The notes under the pieces were generated by a model. That model saw only the letters and a program-made list of their open reading frames with translations, made no database searches and was not told the DNA's origin. Shown one piece after another: positions 6,810 through 15,026 of a stretch of DNA of 64,000 bases. Position 1 is the first letter of the stretch; the number at the start of each line of letters is the position of its first letter. Source of the DNA: Serratia fonticola (GTDB taxonomy: Bacteria; Pseudomonadota; Gammaproteobacteria; Enterobacterales; Enterobacteriaceae); NCBI RefSeq assembly GCF_006715025.1, contig NZ_VFMK01000001.1, positions 992,001-1,056,000 of the forward strand, read 5' to 3'. The position numbers and the translations under genes are program-made.

Positions 6810-7213
6810 CCCCTCACCCCAACCCTCTCCCACAGGGAGAGGGAGCGGGTACGGAGTTGTGGCTAGGTGTGGTGAAAACAGTGGCATGTTCGATTTGATG
6901 TGGCCGTTGGATACTGGAGTTAAGTTGTGGCACGTTCTGTCCCTTTCCCACAGGGAGCGGGAATTGGTACGGAGTTGTGGTTAGGTGTGGTGTAAAGCAG
7001 TGGCATGTTCGATTTGATGTGGCCGTTGGATACTGGAGTTAAGTTGTGGCACGTTCTGTCCCTTTCCCACAGGGAGCGGGAATTGGTACGGAGTTGTGGT
7101 TAGGTGTGGTGTAAAGCTGTGGCATGTTCGATTTGATGTGGCGGTTGGATACTGGCGTTAAGTTGTGGCACGTTCGGTCCCCTCTCCCTTCGGGAGAGGG
7201 TTAGGGTGAGGGG
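6810..7213. repeat. REP-bounded tandem array, 120-bp units
   Basis: The array opens with CCCCTCACCCCAACCCTCTC and closes with the inverse (GGGAGAGGGTTAGGGTGAGG), so its ends could pair. Between them are three direct repeats with a 120-bp period; the second (6961-7080) and third are almost identical. Each unit ends in a short REP-like arm (CCCTTTCCCACAGGGAGCGG). It fills the gap between the aldolase and lactonase genes. No open frame runs through it and no transposase is nearby. Confidence 0.85.
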
Positions 7214-7251
7214 CATCTTTTTGTCCCTATCTATCGGTCAAAAGGATAACT

Positions 7252-8481
7252 ATGCGAAACTGGCAGGCTTCGAAATTACCCATCGCTCCGCTGTGGAGTG
7301 CGTTGTCTCTGGCGCTGCTGGCCGTTGCCAGCCCAGTGCTACACGCTGAGGATGCAATGAAACCTACGTCGTCCCATTTTGCTTATATTGGCACCTATAA
7401 CCCGAATGGCGAGGGGGTTTACCGGGTACAGGTTGATACGAAAAGCGGGGCGCTGAGCGGAAAAACCCTGGTCAGTAACCTGCCAAATCCGGCGCAGCTG
7501 GTGGTGGATGCCAAAGGACAAACCCTGTATGTGGCCAGCGAAGTAGCTGATTTTAACGGTACTCAACATGGCGGTATTGTTGCGTATCGCATCAACCCGC
7601 AAGATGGCCATCTAACGCAGCTTAACCAGGTGGATTCGCAAGGGGCAGGGCCGGTTTATCTGTCTCTGACGCCGGATGGCCGCCATCTGTTGGTTGCCAA
7701 CTATATCAGCGGCAGCATTGCAGCGTTCCCGGTTGATAGCGAAGGCAAACTTGGCGCAGCCAGTTCTGTCCAGCAGGACGAAGGCCCAGCAGGGGCAGCT
7801 AAGCCCGCCGCCGCGGTGGAGGGCAGTTTTGCCATCAGCGATCACAATGGTCCACATGCGCACATGATCGCCAGCGATCCCAGTGGTAAATTTGTCTTCT
7901 CGACCGATCTGGGTTTGGATCGGATCTATCAATGGCGTTTTGACGGCAGCACCGGCAAGTTGACCCCGAACGATCCACCTTGGATCGCGGCGTCTTCCGC
8001 AGGGGCCGGGCCACGCCACTTTGTGTTCCATCCCGATGGCAAGACGGTTTTACTGATCAACGAAGAGGCTTCTACGCTGACCAGCTACCGTTTTGACCAC
8101 CAGAAAGGAACGCTGAAGCAGCTCCACGCGGTTTCCTCTTTGCCGGCTGATTATAAGGGAACCAGCTTTGCGGCTGGCCTGGCACTGAGCGAAGATGGTA
8201 AAAACCTGTATGTTGCCAACCGGTTGCACAACAGCATTGCGCAATTTAACGTGGGCGAAGAGGGTGAACTCAAACCGGTAGCGGAGGTTTGGACGCGTGG
8301 TGATTACCCGCGCACGATCACACTGGACCCCACAGGGCGTTATCTGTATGCGCTGAACCAGCGCAGCGATAACGTGACCCGCTTTAGCGTGGATAAGCAG
8401 AGCGGCAAACTCAGCTTTGTTGATGGCTACACCCCGGTGGGTAGCCCTTCGCAGATGGTATTCCTGCCAACCGCGAAGTAA
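7252..8481 (+). CDS. exported lactonase-family beta-propeller protein
   Basis: This 409-residue protein has an N-terminal signal peptide (hydrophobic core ALSLALLAVASPVLHA, cut near residue 32), so it should be periplasmic. The rest is a seven-bladed propeller of the 3-carboxymuconate cyclase / 6-phosphogluconolactonase (Pgl) type, with repeated motifs such as YIGTYN, LSLTPDGRHLLVANYISG and HFVFHPDGK. E. coli Pgl is a shorter cytoplasmic protein, so this is a different branch. Lying between the aldolase and the regulator, it may open sugar-acid lactones before uptake. That role is inferred from position. GGATAA provides the ribosome site. Confidence 0.85.
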   Translation: MRNWQASKLPIAPLWSALSLALLAVASPVLHAEDAMKPTSSHFAYIGTYNPNGEGVYRVQVDTKSGALSGKTLVSNLPNPAQLVVDAKGQTLYVASEVADFNGTQHGGIVAYRINPQDGHLTQLNQVDSQGAGPVYLSLTPDGRHLLVANYISGSIAAFPVDSEGKLGAASSVQQDEGPAGAAKPAAAVEGSFAISDHNGPHAHMIASDPSGKFVFSTDLGLDRIYQWRFDGSTGKLTPNDPPWIAASSAGAGPRHFVFHPDGKTVLLINEEASTLTSYRFDHQKGTLKQLHAVSSLPADYKGTSFAAGLALSEDGKNLYVANRLHNSIAQFNVGEEGELKPVAEVWTRGDYPRTITLDPTGRYLYALNQRSDNVTRFSVDKQSGKLSFVDGYTPVGSPSQMVFLPTAK

Positions 8482-8488
8482 CCTGTTG

Positions 8489-8517
8489 CCCGCCCGGTTC
8501 AATCGGGCGGGTACGTT
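8489..8517 (+). terminator. likely terminator after the lactonase gene
   Basis: The hairpin CCCGCCCG/CGGGCGGG (8489-8511) is followed by TACGTTTT. The T run is short, so read-through into the regulator gene is possible. Confidence 0.6.
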
Positions 8518-8534
8518 TTGAAAACGGAAAGAGA

Positions 8535-10451
8535 ATGGTGAGATTCCCCTACCCACGATTGGCCTATCTGTTTGATGCTTTGCAGTCCGAGACGTTACCG
8601 CAGGACGAGTTGGCGAAGCGCTTTGCTGTGTCTACCCGTACGGTACGTGCGGATATCACCGCGCTGAATGATATCCTGGAAAATTATGGGGCTCAGTTCG
8701 TACACAGCCGTGGGGCAGGTTATCGTCTGCAGGTGAATGATCAGGCGCTGTTCAGTGCGCTGCAGCATCAGGAGCGTAAAAAACAGGCCACGCCACGCAG
8801 TGCACAGGAGCGGGTGCATTACCTGTTGATGCGTTTCTTGACCTCAGCTTTTTCTATGAAGCTGGAAGATCTGGCCGATGAATGGTTTGTTAGCCGCGGT
8901 ACGCTGCAAAACGACATGGCTGAGGTGAGGGAGCGTCTGGCACATTACCAGCTCACCATAGAAACCAAACCGCGTTACGGAATGAAGCTGTTTGGCTCGG
9001 AAATGGCCATCCGTGCCTGTCTGACCGATCTGCTGTTCCAACTGCATCTGGCAGATACGGAGAACCCGCTGCTGAACAATGATATTCTCCATCAGCCGCA
9101 GGTTGCCACCTTTGCCGGATTGCTGCATCCCTTGCTTTCACAATATGCCATCCGCCTGACGGACGAAGGCGAGCAGTATCTGATCTTCTATTGTGCGGTG
9201 GCGCTGCGGCGTATCACGGATGGCTACCCGTTACAGGATTTCGAGGTGGAAGACGGTGATGAAGCCGTACGCAAAGCATCGACCTGGTTGGCGGGTGAAT
9301 TGCGCAAAGCGGCAGGTAAAGAGATTTCGGCGGCGGAAGAGGCCTATTTGCGGGTCAATATTGCCGCGCGGCGGGTGCAGGACGTCCAGCCGACCAAAAT
9401 CAATGCCGATGACGAAGAAGCATTGGTGGATTACATCCTTTCCTACATCAACTCGCACTATAACTACAATCTGCAGGGCGACAAACAGCTGCGGGCCGAT
9501 CTGCTCACCCATATCAAGACCATGATCACCCGAGTGAAATACCAGATCAATATCCCGAACCCGCTGCTGGCTAACATCAAACAGCATTATCCGATGGCCT
9601 ACGATGTTACTCTGGCGGCGGTTTCAAGCTGGGGTAAGCATACGCCTTATACCCTGAGCGAGAACGAAATCGGCTACCTGGTGCTGCACATCGGTGTTGG
9701 CCTGGAGCGGCACTACAATATCGGTTATGAACGCCATCCGCAGGTGATGCTGGTGTGTGATACCGGCAACTCCACGGTACGGATGATCCAGGCACAGATC
9801 GCGCGCAAGTATCCGCAATTGGTGATGACGCGCATCGTTTCGCTGCGTGATTATGAGATCCTCGACAGTATCGACGAGGACTTTGTTATTTCCAATGCGC
9901 GCATCAGCGAGAAGAATAAGCCCATCGTGGTGATGTCGCCGTTCCCGACCGAATATCAGTTGGAACAACTGGGCAAGCTGGTGTTAGTGGATCGCACCAA
10001 GCCGTACATGCTGGAAAAATTCTTCGACGCCAGCCATTTCATGATCGTCAACGAACCTTTGACGCAGGAGCAGTTGTTCAAGAAGGTTTGCACCCAGTTG
10101 GAGCAGGAAGGCTATGTGGGCAGTGATTTTTATCCTTCCGTGGTGGAGCGTGAAGCCATTGTTTCGACCATGCTCGGGGAAGGCATCGCATTGCCACATT
10201 CCCTTGGGCTATTGGCGAAAAAGACCGTCGTGGTGACGCTGTTGGCTCCTCAGGGTATTCCTTGGGGCGAGGGGGAAGTAGCGCACGTGATATTCTTGCT
10301 GGCAATCAGCAAAAGCGATTATGAAGAAGCGATGGCGATTTACGATCTGTTCGTCACTTTTGTGCGCGAACGCTCCATGAGCCGTTTGCTGGGGAGTGAT
10401 GACTTCGACAGTTTCAAAGCGGTCGCGCTGGACTGCCTGAGCCGGATTTAA
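8535..10451 (+). CDS. PRD-containing transcriptional regulator (MtlR/LicR type)
   Basis: This 638-residue multidomain regulator has an N-terminal HTH_11 winged helix (about 5-65; RFAVSTRTVRADI), an Mga-type HTH (about 90-160), two PRDs (about 185-410), a Gat-like EIIB domain with C408 in LVCDTGNSTVRM, and a C-terminal EIIA domain with the likely phosphohistidine H555 in IALPHSLG. PTS proteins control such activators by phosphorylation at these sites. The second PRD keeps its histidine (YLVLHIGVG); the first reads FYCAVALRR and seems to lack the usual one. It follows the lactonase by 53 bases and is the natural regulator of the island, possibly through the palindrome at 882-901. Confidence 0.88.
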   Translation: MVRFPYPRLAYLFDALQSETLPQDELAKRFAVSTRTVRADITALNDILENYGAQFVHSRGAGYRLQVNDQALFSALQHQERKKQATPRSAQERVHYLLMRFLTSAFSMKLEDLADEWFVSRGTLQNDMAEVRERLAHYQLTIETKPRYGMKLFGSEMAIRACLTDLLFQLHLADTENPLLNNDILHQPQVATFAGLLHPLLSQYAIRLTDEGEQYLIFYCAVALRRITDGYPLQDFEVEDGDEAVRKASTWLAGELRKAAGKEISAAEEAYLRVNIAARRVQDVQPTKINADDEEALVDYILSYINSHYNYNLQGDKQLRADLLTHIKTMITRVKYQINIPNPLLANIKQHYPMAYDVTLAAVSSWGKHTPYTLSENEIGYLVLHIGVGLERHYNIGYERHPQVMLVCDTGNSTVRMIQAQIARKYPQLVMTRIVSLRDYEILDSIDEDFVISNARISEKNKPIVVMSPFPTEYQLEQLGKLVLVDRTKPYMLEKFFDASHFMIVNEPLTQEQLFKKVCTQLEQEGYVGSDFYPSVVEREAIVSTMLGEGIALPHSLGLLAKKTVVVTLLAPQGIPWGEGEVAHVIFLLAISKSDYEEAMAIYDLFVTFVRERSMSRLLGSDDFDSFKAVALDCLSRI

Positions 10452-10453
10452 TG

Positions 10454-10480
10454 GCTTCCTCTCTCTGGTGAGAGGGGAAG
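10454..10480. terminator. hairpin between convergent genes
   Basis: The stem CTTCCTCTCTC/GAGAGGGGAAG (one G-T pair) lies between the regulator and the small membrane-peptide gene. There is no clear T run on either strand, so terminator activity is uncertain. Confidence 0.4.
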
Positions 10481-10487
10481 CATCCGA

Positions 10488-10580
10488 TTACTTCTCTTTC
10501 TTTTTGCCGAATATTTTCATCAGCGCGCCGATGATCAGACCCACGGCGATACCGGTCAAAATCCAATCAATAATCCCCAT
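10488..10580 (-). CDS. 30-residue single-span membrane peptide
   Basis: A short minus-strand frame encodes MGIIDWILTGIAVGLIIGAL followed by MKIFGKKKEK. It has one membrane span and a basic C-terminal tail, so it should sit in the inner membrane with the tail in the cytoplasm. A GGGAGA ribosome site lies 7 bases before the ATG, and codon use is normal. It starts 38 bases after the alcohol dehydrogenase stop codon and may be on the same transcript. The start recalls YeaQ/YmgE-type small proteins, but I cannot assign it to a family. Support comes from the ribosome site and composition only. Confidence 0.6.
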   Translation of the reverse strand: MGIIDWILTGIAVGLIIGALMKIFGKKKEK

Positions 10581-10618
10581 CTTATTTCTCCCTTTAATTT
10601 ATTGATCTCATTATATTC

Positions 10619-11746
10619 TCATTCCATTAGGAACGCGCTCTCGATCATCAGCTGCCGTTGGGTGCTGGAATAAGTGAGCCACGAGTTTTTACTATTGGAC
10701 TTCTCCAGCACGATGGCCAATTCATGCCTGTTGAGCGTGAGCTCATCCTGCCAGAACGGGGCGATAGCATTGCGGGTGATATAGTCGATCAGATAGCGTT
10801 CGGGATTGTCCCGTTCTTCCGGGAACAACCGCTGGGCCAGCTCTGCCATCAACGTTCGCTGCTGCGGGTGCTCACTCTCATCCAACAGCTCCAGGAATGG
10901 CAACAGCAGGCGGCCGCAAACCTGGCCGTGGTGATAATCCCTTAGCGCCCCAATCTCGCCAGCGATACCGTGGATCACCCCCAGGCCGGCCATACTTAGC
11001 GTCAGGCCACCCAGATAGGAAGCCTGCATAATCGCTTCACGGGCCTCATCACTGTGTTTCATTGCCGGCCAGGCGATAAGAAAGTGGCGAATACCGGTCA
11101 ACGACATCTCGCGTGACAGGCTACTGGCGGTGTTGGAGAGATAGGATTCGAACAGATGGGTGAAGGCATCAATGGCGCAATAGGCCAATACCTTATCCGG
11201 AGCCCCTTTCAGCAACTCGGGATCGAGGATCGCCGTTTGTGGCACAAAGTTAGGGTGGCGTAATGAGGCTTTCACCTTGGTAACCTGGGTATCGGTGATC
11301 ACCGCGTTTTGGGTGACCTCGCTCCCCGTGCCCGCGGTGGTGGGGATGGCGATCAACGGTAACGTGGCACTACTTATGGCGCTGTCACCCACCTTCTCCA
11401 TATAACGAATTGTCGGCAGCGGATGCTCTATCAGGGCGGCGAACGCTTTGGCGGCATCCAATACGCTTCCTCCGCCGATAGCCACCACTCTTTGTACCTT
11501 GCCACGCCAGCGGGCGACCCAGCGGTCAATTTCTTGGGGGGACGCCTCATGGGCCACAATCTCGCTACCTATCAGTAGCGGTGTCAGCGTATCCGCCAGC
11601 GTGGCATAAATAGCACCATTAAGGAACGATCGGCAGGTAAATAACAGCGTTGTCTGCGGCTCAGCCTGCAGCAGAGGGATTAGCCGCTGGATACTGCCAT
11701 TGCCAAACCAGGTTTGCCGGTTAGCGATCATCAGGCTCGGGGTCAT
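10619..11746 (-). CDS. iron-containing alcohol dehydrogenase
   Basis: This 375-residue group III (iron-type) alcohol dehydrogenase has a nucleotide-binding N-terminal domain with GGGSVLDAAKAFA and PTTAGTGSEVTQNAV. A helical C-terminal domain holds likely metal ligands in AIDAFTHLFESY, GVIHGIAG and DYHHGQVCG. Such enzymes interconvert alcohols and aldehydes with NAD(P)H. The ATG at 11746 follows AAGGAGAG and is preferred to an ATG 6 codons upstream. It is divergent from the LuxR-type gene and probably belongs with the amine oxidase and aldehyde dehydrogenase downstream of it. The natural substrate is unknown. Confidence 0.9.
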   Translation of the reverse strand: MTPSLMIANRQTWFGNGSIQRLIPLLQAEPQTTLLFTCRSFLNGAIYATLADTLTPLLIGSEIVAHEASPQEIDRWVARWRGKVQRVVAIGGGSVLDAAKAFAALIEHPLPTIRYMEKVGDSAISSATLPLIAIPTTAGTGSEVTQNAVITDTQVTKVKASLRHPNFVPQTAILDPELLKGAPDKVLAYCAIDAFTHLFESYLSNTASSLSREMSLTGIRHFLIAWPAMKHSDEAREAIMQASYLGGLTLSMAGLGVIHGIAGEIGALRDYHHGQVCGRLLLPFLELLDESEHPQQRTLMAELAQRLFPEERDNPERYLIDYITRNAIAPFWQDELTLNRHELAIVLEKSNSKNSWLTYSSTQRQLMIESAFLME

Positions 11747-11870
11747 GTTCTCTCCTTGGTGCACATAAACGTGAGAACCACAGCATAATTCAGCCCACAG
11801 AGGTCACCAACGCTTTTCTCGGTCCTAACGCGGAATTGTTAATGTATTACTCACTATTTTGTTGCCAACT

Positions 11871-11886
11871 TGTGATTTGATTAACA
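11871..11886. promoter_or_regulatory. CRP-like site between divergent genes
   Basis: TGTGA-N6-TAACA matches the CRP consensus TGTGA-N6-TCACA in 9 of 10 bases. It lies between the alcohol dehydrogenase and LuxR-type genes. Catabolite control would suit a catabolic set, but one near-match is weak evidence. Confidence 0.3.
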
Positions 11887-12010
11887 TGTAAACAGTATCC
11901 CTCTTGCATTCTGACCGCTTGAATGCTTTTTATAGCACAGGGTCCACAGTCTGTTGGCCAGGTTCCGGAATAAATTAATTGTTAATTTGTTAATAATTGC
12001 GGGGGCGGGG

Positions 12011-12775
12011 ATGAATATTCAGGTCGAAAGATTATCGGCGGTGATCGATGCAGTGGCGACCCGCCGATTTTACGCCAATTTGCTGGCCTATCTGGAAGGC
12101 TTCTTTGCCTTCGACAATGCCATCGTCTATGCCTTTGAATATGGCCAGGCTCCGCGTTGCCTGATGAAAGCCGAGAAGGAAAACAGCGACGCGATAAACC
12201 AGATCTATCAACAGGGAGCTTATCTGGAAGATCCTTTTTACCGTGCGCTGAATGAAGGAGGCCATGGTGATGTTTTCACTCTACGCCAATTGGTGCCCTG
12301 CGGTTTTTACCAGACAGATTATTACCGTAACTTTTACCGCAAAACCGGCTGGCATGACGAAGCCGGTGTGTTATTGCAACTGACGCCAGAGCGGGGATTG
12401 GGGATATTTTTCGGCTCTGCGCGGCAAACGGTGGGCGTGCGTTCTCCCCATCAGGCGGATCTGCGTGGTGCCTTGATGCTGGTAAAAAGCGTGGCGCGCT
12501 TGCATGGGGAAGTGGTGGCGGCAGATATACCCGCCTCACCCACTCCCCTGGTGGATAGCGCCGCTCAGGCGCGTTATGCGCTAACGCCACGTGAGCGAGA
12601 GATCGTCGACCTGATCCTGGCGGGTAATGGATCGCAGCAGATCGCGCAGCGGCTGTTTATCAGCCTGGGAACGGTAAAAAATCACCGTAAAAATATTTAC
12701 GGCAAGCTGAACATTAGTTCACAAGCGGAGTTGTTCAACCTGTTCCTGAGTTCTCCCCTGCACCGCAGCGCATAA
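12011..12775 (+). CDS. LuxR-family transcriptional regulator
   Basis: This 254-residue regulator has a GAF-like sensory part (about 1-170) and a C-terminal LuxR/FixJ helix-turn-helix (ALTPREREIVDLILAGNGSQ and LFISLGTVKNHRKNIYGKLN). It does not show the residues of an acyl-homoserine-lactone pocket, so it is not a quorum-sensing regulator on this evidence. The frame opens at a TTG at 11954, but the ATG at 12011 follows a G-rich ribosome site and gives the natural start. It lies between the divergent alcohol dehydrogenase and the amine oxidase and probably controls one or both. The inducer is unknown. Confidence 0.85.
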   Translation: MNIQVERLSAVIDAVATRRFYANLLAYLEGFFAFDNAIVYAFEYGQAPRCLMKAEKENSDAINQIYQQGAYLEDPFYRALNEGGHGDVFTLRQLVPCGFYQTDYYRNFYRKTGWHDEAGVLLQLTPERGLGIFFGSARQTVGVRSPHQADLRGALMLVKSVARLHGEVVAADIPASPTPLVDSAAQARYALTPREREIVDLILAGNGSQQIAQRLFISLGTVKNHRKNIYGKLNISSQAELFNLFLSSPLHRSA

Positions 12776-12795
12776 TGTTAAAAAACTGTTGCAAA

Positions 12796-12813
12796 TATCC
12801 CTAAAGGGACATA
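12796..12813. promoter_or_regulatory. palindrome before the FAD oxidase gene
   Basis: An inverted repeat, TATCCCT-AA-AGGGACATA (one unpaired base), lies 61 bases before the FAD oxidoreductase start. It is a candidate operator for the LuxR-type regulator encoded just upstream. Confidence 0.35.
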
Positions 12814-12873
12814 GCCGCCAGCGATCGCTCTCCTGATAATCCAGGCTAAAGCAATGGGTATGGGAGTGCAGCA

Positions 12874-14175
12874 ATGAACAATGAAATCGAATCGTTAACC
12901 TACTACGCGGCGACCAAGAAATATGATCTGCGCTTTCCCGCGCTGGAAGAGGATCTGGATGTTGACGTGGTGATCATTGGCGGTGGCTTCTCCGGCATTA
13001 ACACCGCGCTGGAATTGGCGGAAAAAGGCATCACTAATATCGCGATCCTGGAAGGCCGCTACTTGGGTTACGGCGGGACTGGTCGCAATGGAGGACAGGT
13101 GATGGCCGGGATCGGTCACGATCTGGAGAAGATCAAGCGCCACGTCGGACCGACAGGGTTAGAGACTATCTTCAAGATCAGTAATCTCGGGGCAGGAATT
13201 ATCCGCGAGCGTATTAAAAAGTATGACATTGATGCTGATTTTTGCTTTGGCTATGGCTATCTGGGCAGTAACGCGCGGCAGGAAAAAACCTTGCGTAGCT
13301 GGCTCAAGGAATTCAAAGCGGTTTCTCCGGATGAAGAGATTGAGTTTTATACCGGCTCGGAGGTCAAGCAGGTTGTGGGTTCCGATGCGTATACCTGTGC
13401 CCTGAAACACATGGGCGGTGGGCATGTGCATTCCCTCAACCTGCTGCTGGGGGAGGCGAAAGCATTGAGCGGTTATGGCGTGAAGATCTTCGAAAACAGT
13501 CATGTGCTGAACGTGGAATACGGCTCGCGTATTACGGTACGTACCGCCATGGGATCGGTACGCGCCAATAAGATGCTCTGGGCATGCAATGGTTTCCTCA
13601 ATGGTATGGATCCTTTTATCTACAAGAAGACCATCAATACCTATGCGTTTCAACTGGCTACGGAGCCGCTGCCGGAAGAACTTATTCATAAGATCAGCCC
13701 TATTCGTGGGGCTTACAGTGATATCCGGCCGGTGATCGATTATTACCGTGTGACCAACGAGAACCGCTTGCTGTTCGGGAGTGCTACCCGTTTGATCGAG
13801 TACATTCCTGCGGACCTGAAGGCCTGGAACCGCAACCTGATGCTGAAAATTTTCCCGTATCTGAAAGACGTGAAGATCGATCTGGCCTGGGGAGGCCCCT
13901 TATGCTGCAGCGCTAATCTGTTCCCTCAGATCGGGACGTTGCCGCAGCATGACAATGTGTTTTATGTGCAGGGCTATTCCGGCTTTGGTGTGACACCAAG
14001 CCACATCGTTTGCAAGGTACTGGCGGAAGGGATGAGCGAAGGATCCGATCGTTACGATCTGATGAGCTCGATACCGCACGTTGATATTTTCGGCAAAGAC
14101 AAGCTGCGCCGCGTGATGACCACTGCGGGCAAGGTTTGGCACCAGACTTCAGGCTACTGGAAGGGGCGTCGTTAG
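12874..14175 (+). CDS. FAD-dependent amine oxidoreductase, PuuB/OrdL type
   Basis: This 433-residue DAO-family flavoenzyme has the dinucleotide-binding motif VVIIGGGFSGINTALELAEK near residue 31, followed by YGGTGRNGGQVMAGIGHD, which is typical of gamma-glutamylputrescine oxidases. Near the C-terminus VQGYSGFGVTPSH completes the FAD site. Relatives oxidise an amine to an aldehyde with release of ammonia and hydrogen peroxide. No PuuA-like ligase is present, so putrescine is not an assured substrate. The neighbouring aldehyde dehydrogenase could oxidise the product. A GGGAG ribosome site precedes the ATG. A repeat array follows the stop. Confidence 0.87.
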   Translation: MNNEIESLTYYAATKKYDLRFPALEEDLDVDVVIIGGGFSGINTALELAEKGITNIAILEGRYLGYGGTGRNGGQVMAGIGHDLEKIKRHVGPTGLETIFKISNLGAGIIRERIKKYDIDADFCFGYGYLGSNARQEKTLRSWLKEFKAVSPDEEIEFYTGSEVKQVVGSDAYTCALKHMGGGHVHSLNLLLGEAKALSGYGVKIFENSHVLNVEYGSRITVRTAMGSVRANKMLWACNGFLNGMDPFIYKKTINTYAFQLATEPLPEELIHKISPIRGAYSDIRPVIDYYRVTNENRLLFGSATRLIEYIPADLKAWNRNLMLKIFPYLKDVKIDLAWGGPLCCSANLFPQIGTLPQHDNVFYVQGYSGFGVTPSHIVCKVLAEGMSEGSDRYDLMSSIPHVDIFGKDKLRRVMTTAGKVWHQTSGYWKGRR

Positions 14176-14181
14176 TCCGCG

Positions 14182-14606
14182 CCCCTCACCCCAACCCTCT
14201 CCCATAGGGAGAGGGAGCTGAACGGAGCGCGTAGTTGACTCGTGCAGCTTCGGAAAGTCGGGAGCAAAAAAGACAAGGTATTACACGGAAAGATCAACGA
14301 ACTCGATCGGTCCTCTTTCTCCAATCCTTTCCCACAGGGAGAGGGAGCTGAACGGAGCGCGTAGTTGACTCGTGCAGCTTCGGAAAGTAGGGAGCAAGAA
14401 AGACAAGGTATTACACGGAAGGATCAACGAACTCGATCGGTCCGCTCTCTCCAACCCTTTCCCACAGGGAGAGGACGCTGAACGGAGCGCGTAGTTGACT
14501 CGTGCAGCTTCGGAAAGTCGGGAGCAAGAAAGACAAGGTATTACACGGAAGGATCAACGAACTCGATCGGTCCCCTCTCCCTTTGGGAGAGGGTTAGGGT
14601 GAGGGG
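14182..14606. repeat. REP-bounded tandem array, 130-bp units
   Basis: It has the same outer ends as the array at 6810: CCCCTCACCCCAACCCTCTC at the left and the inverse at the right. Inside are three direct repeats with a 130-bp period, starting near 14211, 14341 and 14471, that differ at only a few positions. The internal sequence (CGTGCAGCTTCGGAAAGT) is unrelated to the 120-bp unit but recurs once at 51060. It lies between the amine oxidase and cupin genes. Confidence 0.85.
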
Positions 14607-14640
14607 AAAACCCTTACCACTAATCTAACAGGAAAAAACC

Positions 14641-15006
14641 ATGAAACCATTACTGCTTAAGCAAGCGCTACCAGAACTGCAACAGATTGGCAGCGTCAGC
14701 AACCTGGGGGCCACGGTGGTCGCTGGTGAACCTAACGTCGGTGTGGCGATGATCTTCGGCGCCCCAACGGACAATCTGAACTGTGGTGTCTTCAGCTGCA
14801 CCCGCGGCACCTTCGTGATGGAATACCCGTTTGCGGAACATGCTACGGTGTGGGAAGGCACGGCAACGCTGACCAATGAGAACACCGGCGAGTCAGTAAA
14901 GTATCAGGCCGGGGACTCCTGGTTTGTTGAGAAAGGCACCCCGGTACGCTGGGAAATTACCTGCGATCGCTTTGTAAAACATTACCTGGCGATTGTCGAA
15001 GGCTAA
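14641..15006 (+). CDS. cupin-domain protein
   Basis: This 121-residue protein is a single small cupin (DUF861-like). The barrel motifs are seen in CTRGTFVMEYPFAEHATVWEG and YQAGDSWFVEKGTPVRWEI. The usual metal-ligand histidines are incomplete: only H in FAEHATV is in a plausible place, so it may bind a ligand rather than catalyse. It starts 20 bases before the aldehyde dehydrogenase gene, which indicates one transcript. Similar small cupins often accompany amine-catabolic oxidases and dehydrogenases. Its function is not known. Confidence 0.8.
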   Translation: MKPLLLKQALPELQQIGSVSNLGATVVAGEPNVGVAMIFGAPTDNLNCGVFSCTRGTFVMEYPFAEHATVWEGTATLTNENTGESVKYQAGDSWFVEKGTPVRWEITCDRFVKHYLAIVEG

Positions 15007-15026
15007 CGCGAAAAGAGGGCGATGCG

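Noticed and set aside
6810..7213. Direct repeats considered as a CRISPR array
   Set aside because: The units are 120 bp of nearly identical sequence with no short repeats separated by unique spacers, and no cas genes are near.
11954..12010. TTG-started extension of the LuxR-type regulator
   Set aside because: The extension has no ribosome site and a composition unlike the protein; the ATG at 12011 has a G-rich site.
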